Positions 8,436-18,447 of a stretch of 64,000 nt of DNA are shown here, piece by piece. Both the position numbers and the translations under genes were made by a program. How positions within the stretch are numbered: the first letter of the stretch is position 1; the number at the start of each line of letters is the position of its first letter. This DNA is from Proteus vulgaris (GTDB taxonomy: Bacteria; Pseudomonadota; Gammaproteobacteria; Enterobacterales; Enterobacteriaceae), in NCBI RefSeq assembly GCF_016239305.1, contig NZ_JAEHOQ010000001.1, positions 296,599-360,598 on the forward strand, written 5' to 3'. The notes under the pieces were generated by a model. That model ran no database searches and was not told the origin of the DNA. It worked only from the letters and a program-made list of their open reading frames with translations.

Positions 8436-10138
8436 TATAATACCTTCACCTTACTTAGCTCTTTACCTGTTAAATCAACCATATGCACAGCACATGCCAT
8501 ACATGGGTCAAAGGAGTGGATCGTTCTTACCACTTCTAACGGCTTTTTCGGATCAGCAACAGGTGTACCCACCAATGATAGCTCATAAGGACCCGGTTCA
8601 TCATTAAAGTTACGAGGACCCGCGTTCCATGTTGATGGAACAACTGCCTGATAGTTAGTAATTTTACCGTCTTTAAACACGATCCAGTGAGATAGCATAC
8701 CGCGAGAGGCTTCTTCGAAACCGACACCACGATACTCTTTACCTGGTTCAAACTCTGGTTTAATAAAGGCGGCGGTGTCGCCACGACCGATATTATCAAC
8801 CAGTGATTGCCATAAAGAGGCTAGTGATTCTTGTAACACACACGCATGGACAGTACGCCCAATAATGCGTCCCCAAGTCGATTCAAGTTGCTCGGTCACC
8901 AGTGTTTCATTGGTTAATTGAGTATAGATCTTGTTGATGTCGTTATAGTTTCTAACCGTTCCTTCGTGTTTACCCGCTAAACCGCACACTAACCATGCTA
9001 GCGTGCCGACTTCTACAGGCTTGCCATAGAATGTTGGTGATTTAACCCATGAGTATTTGTTGTTCTCATCCCAACCTGTGTATTTAGGACGAGTTAAACC
9101 TTCCCATGGTTTTAATGGTTCATCATCCTCATACCATGCGTGTTTACCACTTTCTTCGATACCGTCTTTCAGGTTCTGATCTTTCCAGTCTTTAATTGGT
9201 CGATAAGTAGAGAAATCAATCCCTTCCATATAACCACCAGACAGTAAAAACTCAGTGTTGTTACCATTAATTGGTAATTCAGGTACAGACAGATAGTAGT
9301 TAGCACCTTTACCGATTTTTAACCATTCAGGATAATAAGCAGCAAAAATAGCAGTATCCACTTTATAAACTTGGTTAACAAAATCACCCAGCTTGTCGAT
9401 AAAGCTTTTCACGTACATTAAACGTTCTAGGTTGAGAACACTTGGCGCATCAAGGTTAATCGGGTTAGCCACGCCACCCACAGCCAAGTTTTGGATATGA
9501 GGGGTTTTACCGCCCAAAATAGCCACAATACGGTTTGCATCACGCTGGCACTCAAGTGCTTGCAAGTAGTGAGCGACCGCAATCAAGTTAACTTCTGGTG
9601 GTAATTTCATGGCTGAGTGACCCCAGTAACCATTAGCAAAAATACCTAACTGGCCACTGTCCACTAAACCTTGGATTTTTTTCTGTACTTTTCTGAATTC
9701 TTCAGCAGAGTTCAGATGCCATTCAGAAACCCCTTTTAACATCGCTGATGCTTTTTCAGGATCGGCTTGTAATGCAGAAGTGATATCAACCCAGTCCATC
9801 GCAGAAAGCTGGTAGAAGTGAACAATATGGTCATGGATGATATGTGAACCTAAAATCAAGTTACGGATATACTGTGCATTCACAGGAATATCCATACCTA
9901 AAGCATCTTCTACAGCACGTACTGAGGCAATTGCGTGAACTGTCGTACAAACACCACAAATACGTTGCACGATAATCCATGCATCACGAGGATCGCTTCC
10001 TTTTAGGATCTCCTCCATTCCGCGCCACATGGTACCGGAAGACCAAGCCTTAACAACTTTTCCGTTATCAATTTCACAATCGACGCGTAAATGCCCTTCA
10101 ATACGGGTAATAGGATCAATAGTAATGCGTTGGCTCAT
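8435..10138 (-). CDS. hybC: [NiFe] hydrogenase 2 large subunit HybC
   Basis: 567 residues, the same length as E. coli HybC. The four nickel-ligating cysteines are in RICGVCTTVHA near residue 60 and DPCMACAVH near the C-terminus. After that His come 15 residues (MVDLTGKELSKVKVL), the peptide HybD would remove. The protein catalyses reversible H2 oxidation at the Ni-Fe centre, normally uptake linked to menaquinone. It has no signal of its own and is exported with HybO through the Tat system. Confidence 0.97.
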   Translation of the reverse strand: MSQRITIDPITRIEGHLRVDCEIDNGKVVKAWSSGTMWRGMEEILKGSDPRDAWIIVQRICGVCTTVHAIASVRAVEDALGMDIPVNAQYIRNLILGSHIIHDHIVHFYQLSAMDWVDITSALQADPEKASAMLKGVSEWHLNSAEEFRKVQKKIQGLVDSGQLGIFANGYWGHSAMKLPPEVNLIAVAHYLQALECQRDANRIVAILGGKTPHIQNLAVGGVANPINLDAPSVLNLERLMYVKSFIDKLGDFVNQVYKVDTAIFAAYYPEWLKIGKGANYYLSVPELPINGNNTEFLLSGGYMEGIDFSTYRPIKDWKDQNLKDGIEESGKHAWYEDDEPLKPWEGLTRPKYTGWDENNKYSWVKSPTFYGKPVEVGTLAWLVCGLAGKHEGTVRNYNDINKIYTQLTNETLVTEQLESTWGRIIGRTVHACVLQESLASLWQSLVDNIGRGDTAAFIKPEFEPGKEYRGVGFEEASRGMLSHWIVFKDGKITNYQAVVPSTWNAGPRNFNDEPGPYELSLVGTPVADPKKPLEVVRTIHSFDPCMACAVHMVDLTGKELSKVKVL

Positions 10139-11316
10139 GATTTAACCTCAGCCTTTTTTAATTGTATATTTGAGTCTGTTTGTGCAGGTAAAACCGGCAG
10201 TAAACGGATAATAAGAATGTAAGCTGTTACTTCAAATGCAACGAAACCAATAGAAATCAGCAATTCACTTGCTGTTGGGAAATAGTGGTAACCATTGCCT
10301 GGATTGTAAGCAACTAAAGAGTAGTTCATACGCCACATTGCTGCGCCAATTAAGATAAAGACAGCACAGACAAACAGCATTTTTGGGCTACGGCGATTAT
10401 TATTTAAATGCATCAAAATAAGAGGAAGTAATAACAATGCACTTTCAGCAATAAATAACCACGAGAACATATCCCCATTTCCGATATAACTCAGCTTACC
10501 GTTCCAAATAATTTCACCCCAGCGACAGACCAAGAACGCAATCAGTAGCACTTCGATCACTTTAGTTAACTTGGTAAATAGCGGTGTTTCATCATCATTC
10601 ATGGTACGGCTTGCTTTTAGCAAAGAACCTTCAAAAATAACGATAGTGAAACCAAGAAGGAAAGCAGTTAACAGAGAAAACAGCGGTAACATCTCATAAG
10701 ATTGCCACAATGGATGTACTTTCCAACCCGCTGAAATCATTAATGATCCCATTGAAGATTGGTGCATAGTTGGCAGTAAAGCACCAAGACCAATAATAAA
10801 GAACATCGCTTTGTTAAGACGTTTCAACGACACTTTCCAGCCTAAACGTTCTAATAACGCAGGTAAGAATTCTAATGCCATCACCATAATATAGATGGTC
10901 ATACAGGTCGCTGTTTCAAACAACACTGAGTTAACGTTAAAGTATTGTGGCATAAAGAAGTGAGGCATGTTCCAATAACGACCGATATCAATAGCAATGG
11001 ATAAACCACCTAATGAATAGCCGAACAAGCTCGCTAATAATGCGGGACGCACTAATGGATGAAACTCGCCTTTATTAAAGACATAAACAGCCCATGCAAG
11101 TGCCCAACCGCCACATGCAAAACCTGTTCCTATCAATAAGTCAAAGGCAATCCAAATACCCCAAGGATATCCCCCATTCAGGTCAGAGACATCACCTAGA
11201 CCTAATACCAAACGCTTACCAATAAGAATAAAACCGAGCACAGCAAGCGGTAAAAACACTCTTACAGCGAGAGTAAATAACTTACCGCCAAGTGGACGAG
11301 GATCATGACTCGACAT
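10135..11316 (-). CDS. hybB: Hydrogenase 2 integral membrane subunit HybB
   Basis: 393 residues from the ATG at 11316, which has a strong AAGGAGG-type ribosome site and gives an N-terminus [11 protein letters not shown] like E. coli HybB. A longer in-frame start at 11388 lies inside hybA and is not used here. About ten membrane segments of the NrfD/PsrC type are visible, with [17 protein letters not shown] and [15 protein letters not shown] conserved. It anchors the complex and passes electrons to the quinone pool without haem. It overlaps hybA by 14 bases. Confidence 0.94.
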   Translation of the reverse strand: MSSHDPRPLGGKLFTLAVRVFLPLAVLGFILIGKRLVLGLGDVSDLNGGYPWGIWIAFDLLIGTGFACGGWALAWAVYVFNKGEFHPLVRPALLASLFGYSLGGLSIAIDIGRYWNMPHFFMPQYFNVNSVLFETATCMTIYIMVMALEFLPALLERLGWKVSLKRLNKAMFFIIGLGALLPTMHQSSMGSLMISAGWKVHPLWQSYEMLPLFSLLTAFLLGFTIVIFEGSLLKASRTMNDDETPLFTKLTKVIEVLLIAFLVCRWGEIIWNGKLSYIGNGDMFSWLFIAESALLLLPLILMHLNNNRRSPKMLFVCAVFILIGAAMWRMNYSLVAYNPGNGYHYFPTASELLISIGFVAFEVTAYILIIRLLPVLPAQTDSNIQLKKAEVKS

Positions 11317-12316
11317 CGTTATCCTCCTTGTGGTGTTCTTGCTCTTGTTTTTTACTATTACGGTTAACCAAATAGGTGATCCCTGCAAGGGCCGCTATTG
11401 GTAATACCATGCCTTTATAAAGCGTGTGTTGAATATGTTCAGAACGCGCACCTGTAGATAATGGTGCTACTTCTGGCATTCCTAAATTGTCAAAAGGTAC
11501 CGCTGAAAGTACCATAACTTGCGTACCACCACCTTCAAACTCACCATAGATATGATCTTGATATTCAGGAATTTTATGCAGATAAGTATCGCCGCCACTA
11601 ATGGTTTGACGTGGGTAATGATATTCCTCACCCGCTTTTTTCGCTAAACGACGTTTTGCTTCTTCAAGCAATTCTTCTCGTGTACCGAAAATAACCGCCC
11701 CCGTTGGACACACTTCAACACAACCTGGTAATAAGCCTTTGTCTAAACGCTCAACACCTTTTTGGTTACAAAGCTCACATTTGTAGAGCTTACCAAATGG
11801 ATCGTCGTAGTCGTATTTTGGAATGTTATAAGGGCATCCCACCATACAGTAACGACAACCTGTACAGATATCTGCGTGATAATGGACAATACCGGTTTTT
11901 GGATCTTTGGTTAACGCAGAAACAGGACAAACAGAAACACAGTTTGCATCAACACAATGCATACATTGTTTCTTAATAAAGGCATAACCGTTTTCCAGTT
12001 GGTCTTTATTTTCACCAGTACCATCACGCCAAATTTGAATAATGTTATTTGTGTAAGGACTTAATTTGTCATTGTTTGACCAAATCGGATCACCATTGGC
12101 GTAAGTATCACCACGCTCCATTGGCTCCGGGTGATTGATTTCCTGACATTTTGTGACACATGCTTGACAGCCTACACATAATGTAGAGTCATAGAGCATA
12201 CCGAGAGACCCAGGAATTGGGGGACGGTTCTGCGCCGCAGCATGACTCGCAGTGGGAGCCATTCCCGCAAGGAGAACTCCACCTGATGCCAGCTTAAAGA
12301 AATGACGCCTATTCAC
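11303..12316 (-). CDS. hybA: Hydrogenase 2 iron-sulfur subunit HybA
   Basis: 337 residues. The twin-arginine signal [13 protein letters not shown] ends near AAA, and four ferredoxin-like Cys groups follow ([44 protein letters not shown]). A C-terminal hydrophobic segment near residue 305 ([14 protein letters not shown]) anchors it to the membrane. It relays electrons from HybO to HybB. The start overlaps the hybO stop by four bases. Confidence 0.95.
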   Translation of the reverse strand: MNRRHFFKLASGGVLLAGMAPTASHAAAQNRPPIPGSLGMLYDSTLCVGCQACVTKCQEINHPEPMERGDTYANGDPIWSNNDKLSPYTNNIIQIWRDGTGENKDQLENGYAFIKKQCMHCVDANCVSVCPVSALTKDPKTGIVHYHADICTGCRYCMVGCPYNIPKYDYDDPFGKLYKCELCNQKGVERLDKGLLPGCVEVCPTGAVIFGTREELLEEAKRRLAKKAGEEYHYPRQTISGGDTYLHKIPEYQDHIYGEFEGGGTQVMVLSAVPFDNLGMPEVAPLSTGARSEHIQHTLYKGMVLPIAALAGITYLVNRNSKKQEQEHHKEDNDVES

Positions 12317-13437
12317 CGTTTATCCTCCTGTGAGGCTCCTGTGGCATTCTTGTCACGGCCTAATTGACGCACAGCCATCACACTGACACCGGCGACAGCA
12401 CCCACGACAGCACCGAGCAAGCCCGCAGCACCATAAGACACGCCACCACCTTCTTTCGCATTAACATCAGGTACTTGTGCTTTTGGTGTTGGCTGATAAA
12501 CATTCGCTAATTGGAAAATACCTTTAGTAAAGCCAATCCCTTCTTCGTTACATCCGTAACAAGGATGACCGATCCCCACAGGCCAAATTCCACCACCGAC
12601 ATCACAGAATTCCAATGTTGGGCAGTTACCATAGGTTTCAGGGCCTTTACAGCCTAAATGGTATAAACACCAACCTTGACGATGACCTTCATCACCAAAT
12701 TCTTTAGCAAAACGACCCGCATCAAAATGAGGGCGACGTTCACAGTTTTCGTGAATTAAACGCTCATAAGCAAAAAGCGGTCTGTTTTTGCTATCTAACT
12801 TAGGCAATTTATTGAAAGTAATAATATGTGCAACAGTTGCTAAGAAGTTGTGTGGGTTTGGTGGACATCCTGGAATATTGATAACCGTTTTACCCGGTAA
12901 AATTGCTTCCAATGATTTAGCACCGGTTGGGTTACCCCCTGTTGCTGGCACACCACCCCATGCAGAACATGAACCAATTGCAATAATCGCAGCTGCTCCT
13001 TCAGCAGCTTCTTTGATATGCTCAAGAATAGGTTTTCCTGCAACCATACAGTAAACACCGCCATCTTTGTCTGGAATTGAACCATCGACAACGAGAACGT
13101 ACTTACCTTTATATTTCTCCATCGCGTTGTGTTTATTTTCTTCAGCTTGATCACCAAAAGCCGAAGAAAGCACTTCATGATATTCAAGTGCGATAACATC
13201 AAGTACTAGGTTTTCCAGAGTCGGGTGAGTTGCACGTAATAAAGACTCCGTACACCCTGTACACTCCTGAGCACCAATCCAGATAACGGGTGGGCGTTCA
13301 GATGACGCCATTGCTTCTGACATTTCTGCGGCGGCTTTGCCGCTTAATCCCATGGTAGCTGACAACGCAGCACACAATTTCATAAAATCGCGTCGGTTAA
13401 TACCATGATGGGAAAAAACATTATTCCCCAAGGCCAT
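12313..13437 (-). CDS. hybO: [NiFe] hydrogenase 2 small subunit HybO
   Basis: 374 residues. The Tat signal [15 protein letters not shown] is followed by the proximal-cluster motif [13 protein letters not shown], then [17 protein letters not shown] and the distal/medial cluster cysteines ([22 protein letters not shown]). A C-terminal hydrophobic helix ([18 protein letters not shown]) is the membrane anchor typical of respiratory hydrogenases. It is the first gene of the operon. ATATCAGGAGAGATAT precedes the ATG, giving a good Shine-Dalgarno. A consensus FNR site lies 80 bp upstream. Confidence 0.96.
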   Translation of the reverse strand: MALGNNVFSHHGINRRDFMKLCAALSATMGLSGKAAAEMSEAMASSERPPVIWIGAQECTGCTESLLRATHPTLENLVLDVIALEYHEVLSSAFGDQAEENKHNAMEKYKGKYVLVVDGSIPDKDGGVYCMVAGKPILEHIKEAAEGAAAIIAIGSCSAWGGVPATGGNPTGAKSLEAILPGKTVINIPGCPPNPHNFLATVAHIITFNKLPKLDSKNRPLFAYERLIHENCERRPHFDAGRFAKEFGDEGHRQGWCLYHLGCKGPETYGNCPTLEFCDVGGGIWPVGIGHPCYGCNEEGIGFTKGIFQLANVYQPTPKAQVPDVNAKEGGGVSYGAAGLLGAVVGAVAGVSVMAVRQLGRDKNATGASQEDKR

Positions 13438-13516
13438 ATATCTCTCCTGATATGATGATTTTTAATTGGAATAATTTTAAAACACCGCCTTTTTAACACT
13501 CCGACACAATAATGAC

Positions 13517-13530
13517 TTGATCATTATCAA
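13517..13530. promoter_or_regulatory. FNR-type binding site upstream of hybO
   Basis: TTGATCATTATCAA is a perfect match to the FNR consensus TTGATNNNNATCAA. It is centred about 86 bp before the hybO ATG, consistent with a class II activator position if transcription starts about 45 bp before the gene. Anaerobic induction fits the role of hydrogenase 2. Confidence 0.75.
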
Positions 13531-14527
13531 GCGATAATTCATTAAAAAATAAATTATTCTTTTATGTGAGTAAAAACGTTTCAGCAATATAAGGTTTAAT
13601 GCCTATATTTTATATATTTCGTCATTTTAAAATTATTAAAACGCTATTTAGTAATGATAATTTAAGTAGTAATAATTCTCATTATCTCAATAAATAGGAA
13701 GGTGTGAATTTATTAATTGTTATAAATCAACACGATAGAAATAAATCAAAAAACACTCAATTTATAAGACAATAAATTTAAAATAATACAAAATTAATAA
13801 TTAATAATTTCAATTTTCTAAAAAATTTTATTAAAAATAAGTTTTAATATGTTTTTTAATTATAATGATGACTCTTGTTTTCATATTATCAACCTTTATA
13901 TTACATCATAAATAATGTTAAAAATTGCATTTCATAAACAAGAAATCATTACATTAATATATTTAATTTCAGCCTATTTTAATTACTAATTTATCCAATC
14001 TTCATTTGTTATTATTTTTTAATAATTATTGCTCTGTTTACTTTTTAATCATAAATTAACCTGTTTTTCTTATCATTTTTCATATAGTTATATGTATATT
14101 CGTTTTTGGAATAAGCTAATACCCTAGTATAAAATCGCTATAAAATTAAATATATATTGATATAAGGTAACATTCAAAAGATAAGATCATTAATAATTAC
14201 TAATTAGTAATCAATCGCGATAATTACATTAGGTTATTTTATAACATATCGAGTTTATAATGAAATTAACCTAAATAAATTTTCATGTTAAATCCTTGTT
14301 GTTATTGTGGATAAAAAAAGCACAAGTTATCGATAAAAAATCCTAAAATAAAGCATATTTCTTTTTTTTGTGAGAATAGGTAAAAGAAGTGGTCATAAAT
14401 CTAAAAAATAGAAAAGTACTTTGTTAACTGTTTGTAGTTTTCAATCTGACAAAAATTTTGTAAAGAATAAGAGATAAACCAAAAGTAAAGGATAAAAGTG
14501 AAACACATCCCCTTTAGGCTAAAATTT

Positions 14528-14588
14528 AGGAACAATAGGAACAATAGGAACAATAGGAACGATAGGAACGATAGGAACGATAGGAACA
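14528..14588. repeat. 9-bp tandem repeat, about 6.8 copies
   Basis: Three copies of AGGAACAAT are followed by three of AGGAACGAT and a partial AGGAACA. The unit change from A to G at position 7 occurs as a block. It is intergenic and would be prone to copy-number variation by slippage. Confidence 0.95.
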
Positions 14589-14606
14589 GAATCAGTCAAC
14601 AAAATA

Positions 14607-14638
14607 AAAAGCCATAACACCGAAATGTTATGGCTTTT
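14607..14638. terminator. Strong hairpin terminator in the intergenic gap
   Basis: Arms of 13 bp (AAAAGCCATAACA and TGTTATGGCTTTT) pair perfectly around a 6-nt loop. The minus-strand tail reads CTTTTTATTTT, the better T-run. No protein gene ends near it, so it points to an RNA gene. Confidence 0.75.
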
Positions 14639-14884
14639 AAATTTATTAAAATAATAAAATGCTATGTGTAGTTCTCTGCCTTTCACGTTTTATTTTACTC
14701 ACTGCTTATCAAAGATAAGAAGTGGTTTAAATAAGTAAATAAAATCTACTTACCAGAAATTGGAATGACTGAAAACAACGGTCTACCTGGTGCAATAAAA
14801 AAATAAGTATCCAAATACGGATAACTTAGATAATAAACAAATTAGGCGTTCTTGCACGTTACAGGATGTTTCAATTTGTAACGT
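14607..14884 (-). ncRNA. Candidate small RNA, unclassified
   Basis: On the minus strand TTGCGC and TATAAT are separated by 16 bp (14891-14918), so a transcript would start near 14884. It would end at the strong hairpin AAAAGCCATAACA/TGTTATGGCTTTT (14607-14638), which has a T-rich tail on this strand. The 5' end could fold through GTTACA/TGTAAC. No open reading frame of note lies in the roughly 278 nt. No known RNA family was recognised. Confidence 0.4.
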
Positions 14885-15267
14885 GGATGCATTATATCCA
14901 ATAAGATTTTTTGCGCAAGCATTTTTACACTTAAACCAAATTCACATAAAAACATTACCAATCATATGGTTATAGTAAAATTTAACTTAGAAAAGAAAAT
15001 ATCAATAAATCAAAAAGTGAAAAAAAATGAAGAGTTAATGAATATTAATGTAAGGCAAGTGGAAATAATAATATCTACTTAGCATTAATTGATTCAGCTT
15101 GTTATTACCAAGTAAGCTTAATTAATTATTTATTCTTAAAATTAATCTATCTATTATTAATATAATTTAAGACTAAAGCTAAATTTTATTCTAACTCAAT
15201 TTTATTAATTGTCTCATTAATAACTAAAAGCCATAAAAAAATATAAGCATTTTTTTTTGTACAATAA

Positions 15268-15313
15268 AAAAGCACTTTATTCATCATTTTACAACGACAA
15301 ATAAAGTGCTTTT
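15268..15313 (-). terminator. Terminator of exbBD
   Basis: Arms AAAAGCACTTTAT and ATAAAGTGCTTTT (13 bp, perfect) lie about 48 bases after the exbD stop. A T-run follows on the minus strand. Confidence 0.8.
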
Positions 15314-15360
15314 AAAATAGCGTAATAATGCTACTTAGCTGAATAGCGTATTTCTAAACG

Positions 15361-15789
15361 TTAGCCACCTGTAGAGACTGTTTCCATCCCTACTAATCCA
15401 ACTTTGAGATACCCAGCCTTTCTTAACGAATCCATTGCAGCCATTAGCGTTTCATAATCAACGGTTTTATCTGCTTGGAAAAAGATCGTGGTCTCTTTAT
15501 TGGCTTGTGTCATAGTATCTAACACATTAGCCATCGTTTCATGCGTGACCATCTCTTCACCAATGAAAATTTGCTTATCAGACTTAATAGTCAAATAAAC
15601 AGGTTTTTCAGGGCGAGGCTGTGGTTTTGCACTTGAAGCGGGTAAATTTACTTTTATATCAACGGTAGCTAAAGGCGCGGCTACCATAAAGATAATGAGC
15701 AGAACCAACATGACATCAATAAAAGGCGTCACATTGATATCATGTAATTCATTATCATCACCTGAATCATCACCAAGACGCATTGCCAT
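15361..15789 (-). CDS. exbD: TonB-system proton channel subunit ExbD
   Basis: 142 residues, as in E. coli ExbD (141). A short cytoplasmic N-terminus (DDNELHDINVTPFIDVMLVLLIIF) leads into one membrane helix carrying the essential Asp (FIDVMLV), then a periplasmic domain. With ExbB it converts the proton gradient into TonB movement for iron-siderophore and vitamin B12 uptake. It lies six bases after exbB, in the same order as E. coli and divergent from metC. Confidence 0.95.
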   Translation of the reverse strand: MAMRLGDDSGDDNELHDINVTPFIDVMLVLLIIFMVAAPLATVDIKVNLPASSAKPQPRPEKPVYLTIKSDKQIFIGEEMVTHETMANVLDTMTQANKETTIFFQADKTVDYETLMAAMDSLRKAGYLKVGLVGMETVSTGG

Positions 15790-15795
15790 AATTCA

Positions 15796-16806
15796 TTACC
15801 TTGCTTTGCTGTTTTCGATATCTAAGTCACGGCTAACTAATGTCACCACACCTGTTGCAATATCACCAATCTCACCACGATAACCTGCTATCATACGAGC
15901 AAAAATGTTATAAATGATAACAGCTGGAATAGCAGCAATCAGACCAATCGCGGTAGCTAATAAGGCTTCTGCAATTCCCGGAGCAACAACCGCTAAGTTA
16001 GTTGTTTGAGAATGTGCAATACCAATAAAGCTATTCATAATTCCCCAAACCGTACCAAAAAGACCGATAAATGGAGAAATTGCACCGATAGTAGCTAAGT
16101 AGCCATTACCACGGCCTAACTCACGAACAATGGCAGCAACTCGACGTTCCATGCGCATTTCAACACGTTCTTTAATGCCTGATGCCACTTTACTATCTTG
16201 AGAGTAAGTACGCTCTAATTCAGCATCATTAAAGAAATCAGCTGTCGCGCTCTTATTACCAAATTTTTTGCTAATAGTTAAAGCATCATTGAGTGATTTA
16301 GCATCAACCAATTGTGCTGTTTCATTTCTTAATCGACGACGTAATGAGAGTAAGTAGCTTCCTTTGGCGAAAAATAACGCCCACGTCACAATAGAAGCTA
16401 ACAGTAAGCCAATCATGACACTTTTAACAACTAAATCGGCATTACGATACATGCCCATTACGGATAAATCTTCTGCAAACCCACCACCTGCAACCATCTC
16501 TGGTTCTACTACTGATGATGTGTTTTCTGTTGCTAACGGGGTGTTTTCTGTATTTTCAGCCGTTGTAAGTGAAGTATTTTCACCCTCAGGCTTAGCAGGT
16601 TCTGATCCCGGTACTTTAACCTCATTGCCTGTATTCGCAGATGAGTCTGTTGTTGGTGTTGCTGTTGTAGCAGTTCCCTGTGTAGAAGCTGTTGAAGAAA
16701 CGGCAGCAGTAGTTGGCTGTTCGGTTGGTGTGGCAGGAGTCGTATCCGCAAAAGCAGAGCCTGTCAGACCGATTGCCAATAGAATAGAAGCTGTCAAATT
16801 ACGCAT
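15796..16806 (-). CDS. exbB: TonB-system subunit ExbB, with extended N-terminus
   Basis: 336 residues, about 90 longer than E. coli ExbB (244). A cleavable signal peptide (about residues 1-20, ending AFA) is followed by an 85-residue Thr/Pro/Ser/Glu-rich linker. The MotA/TolQ/ExbB channel domain then has three helices near residues 127-148, 240-262 and 285-307, with the conserved GNGYLATIGAISPFIGLFG and AEALLATAIGLIAAIPAV. Extended N-termini occur in one subclass of ExbB. A Fur-type site lies upstream. Confidence 0.93.
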   Translation of the reverse strand: MRNLTASILLAIGLTGSAFADTTPATPTEQPTTAAVSSTASTQGTATTATPTTDSSANTGNEVKVPGSEPAKPEGENTSLTTAENTENTPLATENTSSVVEPEMVAGGGFAEDLSVMGMYRNADLVVKSVMIGLLLASIVTWALFFAKGSYLLSLRRRLRNETAQLVDAKSLNDALTISKKFGNKSATADFFNDAELERTYSQDSKVASGIKERVEMRMERRVAAIVRELGRGNGYLATIGAISPFIGLFGTVWGIMNSFIGIAHSQTTNLAVVAPGIAEALLATAIGLIAAIPAVIIYNIFARMIAGYRGEIGDIATGVVTLVSRDLDIENSKAR

Positions 16807-16955
16807 CAGTTGGCCTTTTACTCTCTTTTTTATCTATTTATTTATTCAGCAATGACGTTTTCCGCCACTACTTACCCAAAATCGTTCGCTTACAATCATC
16901 CTGTTTGCCATCAGGAAAGAGAAACGCTCAAATGATATCAAACATGAAGCATTTT

Positions 16956-16976
16956 GATAGTAATTATCATTACTAT
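16956..16976. promoter_or_regulatory. Fur-type box upstream of exbB
   Basis: GATAGTAATTATCATTACT matches 14 of 19 positions of the Fur consensus GATAATGATAATCATTATC and is itself nearly palindromic. Iron repression of exbBD is known in enterobacteria. The distance of about 150 bp to the start codon implies a leader. Confidence 0.6.
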
Positions 16977-17023
16977 TTGGCTATTTTTTTTTCATTTGTC
17001 GATTTTTAAGACAAATTTTCGTT

Positions 17024-17042
17024 ATTTCACGTAACGTGAAAT
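17024..17042. promoter_or_regulatory. Perfect 19-bp palindrome between exbB and metC
   Basis: ATTTCACGT-A-ACGTGAAAT has 9-bp arms. A further half-site AACGTGAAGT lies at 17091-17100, just before the metC ribosome site. It looks like a dimeric regulator operator. The regulator is not known, and it does not match the MetJ or Fur consensus. Confidence 0.45.
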
Positions 17043-17133
17043 TTTATCAACTACACCGATCGTCTTTTGTACTTATCCAAAAAATGAATTAACGTGAAGT
17101 AAACACACCATCAATTAAAAGAAGGTATTAAGG

Positions 17134-18324
17134 ATGACGCTAAAAAAACAAGAAACCTCACTCCTCCTTTCTGGACGAGCTAAAAAATACTCCCAAGGCG
17201 CAGTAAATCCAATTATACAACGTACTTCATCTGTTATTTTTGATTCTGTTGCCCAAAAACGTGAAGCAACGCAAAAACGTGCTGAGGGTACACTTTTTTA
17301 TGGACGTCGAGGCACAACTACTCATTTTGCCTTACAAGAAGCCCTAACTGAATTAGAACAAGGTGCAGGTTGTGCACTTTTTCCTTCAGGTGCGGCAGCT
17401 ATTACACAGTCTATACTCGCGTTTGTTGAGCAAGGCTCTCATATTCTTGTGACAGGATCGGCTTACGATCCAACGCAAAACTTTTGTGATCAGATCTTAC
17501 GTAAGTTCTCAGTCACGACAACCTATTTTGATCCACTAATAGGGAAAAATATCAGTCAACTACTGCAACCTGAAACAAAAATCGTTTTTCTTGAATCCCC
17601 AGGTTCAATCACGATGGAAATTCAAGATCTACAAGGAATTGTCAGCTCAATTCGTCAATATAATCCTGATATCATTATTATGATTGATAACACTTGGGCC
17701 GCAGGGTTACTGCTTAAACCCCTCACTTTTGGTGTCGATATTTCAATCCAATCTGCTACAAAATATATTAATGGCCACTCTGATGGCATGTTAGGTTTTG
17801 CTGTGGCTAATGAACGTTGTTGGGGGCAGTTACGAGAAAATGCCTATTTATTAGGACAATGTGTTGATCCTGATACTGCTTATATGACAGCAAGAGGGTT
17901 AAGAACATTACCAGTGAGAATGAAACAACATGAGCAAAGCGCATTAGAAGTGGCTCGTTGGCTAAAACAACACCCATTAGTTGATAATGTTTATCACCCT
18001 GCGCTAGCCTCTTGCCCTGGACATGAATATTTTCAACGTGATTTCACAGGCAGTAATGGATTATTCTCTTTTAATTTGAAGAAAAGTCTCACACCAGAAG
18101 AATTTGCGATTTTTTTAGATAATTTTTCATTATTTAAAATGGCTTTTTCATGGGGAGGATTTGAATCTTTAATTTTGGGTTATCAACCAAATGACATTAA
18201 AGCGATGCGCCAATATGAAACACAACCTAAATTTACTGGCACATTATTCCGTGTTCATATTGGATTAGAGAATGTGGATGATTTAATTGAAGATCTTGAA
18301 TACGCGTTTTTACGTATTTCTTAA
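17134..18324 (+). CDS. metC: Cystathionine beta-lyase MetC
   Basis: 396 residues, the E. coli MetC length (395). It is a PLP enzyme of the Cys/Met metabolism family, with the Schiff-base lysine in [14 protein letters not shown] and substrate/cofactor residues in [13 protein letters not shown] and [13 protein letters not shown]. It cleaves cystathionine to homocysteine, pyruvate and ammonia in methionine synthesis. The order exbBD / metC / yghB is as in E. coli. Confidence 0.95.
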   Translation: MTLKKQETSLLLSGRAKKYSQGAVNPIIQRTSSVIFDSVAQKREATQKRAEGTLFYGRRGTTTHFALQEALTELEQGAGCALFPSGAAAITQSILAFVEQGSHILVTGSAYDPTQNFCDQILRKFSVTTTYFDPLIGKNISQLLQPETKIVFLESPGSITMEIQDLQGIVSSIRQYNPDIIIMIDNTWAAGLLLKPLTFGVDISIQSATKYINGHSDGMLGFAVANERCWGQLRENAYLLGQCVDPDTAYMTARGLRTLPVRMKQHEQSALEVARWLKQHPLVDNVYHPALASCPGHEYFQRDFTGSNGLFSFNLKKSLTPEEFAIFLDNFSLFKMAFSWGGFESLILGYQPNDIKAMRQYETQPKFTGTLFRVHIGLENVDDLIEDLEYAFLRIS

Positions 18325-18447
18325 TTAATCATTAAATTTTTATAAAAAAAATCTATCCCTGTGGTTCCACAGGGATTAAATCAAACTGTTATCTTTATTT
18401 TGCGTTAGAATAGCGAACATAAAGTTCTTTTTAATGCGAGTTCGCTA

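Larger units (their letters stand above)
13535..15260. other. Long AT-rich gene-poor intergenic region
   Basis: About 1.7 kb without a credible protein gene on either strand. It is extremely AT-rich, with many homopolymer runs. The only organised parts are the 9-bp tandem repeat at 14528-14588, a strong hairpin at 14607-14638, a candidate minus-strand promoter at 14891-14918, and the exbD terminator beyond the right edge. It separates the hydrogenase operon from exbBD-metC. Confidence 0.7.

Noticed and set aside
14528..14588. CRISPR-like repeat
   Set aside because: The 9-bp units are directly adjacent without spacers, so this is a simple tandem repeat. No cas genes are present.
17055..17070. 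MetJ box before metC
   Set aside because: GATCGTCT resembles only half of the AGACGTCT unit and no tandem partner of adequate match was found.
18355..18376. Terminator after metC
   Set aside because: ATCCCTGTGG/CCACAGGGAT is a perfect hairpin but has no T-run. It may be a processing or stability structure, so it is not listed as a terminator.
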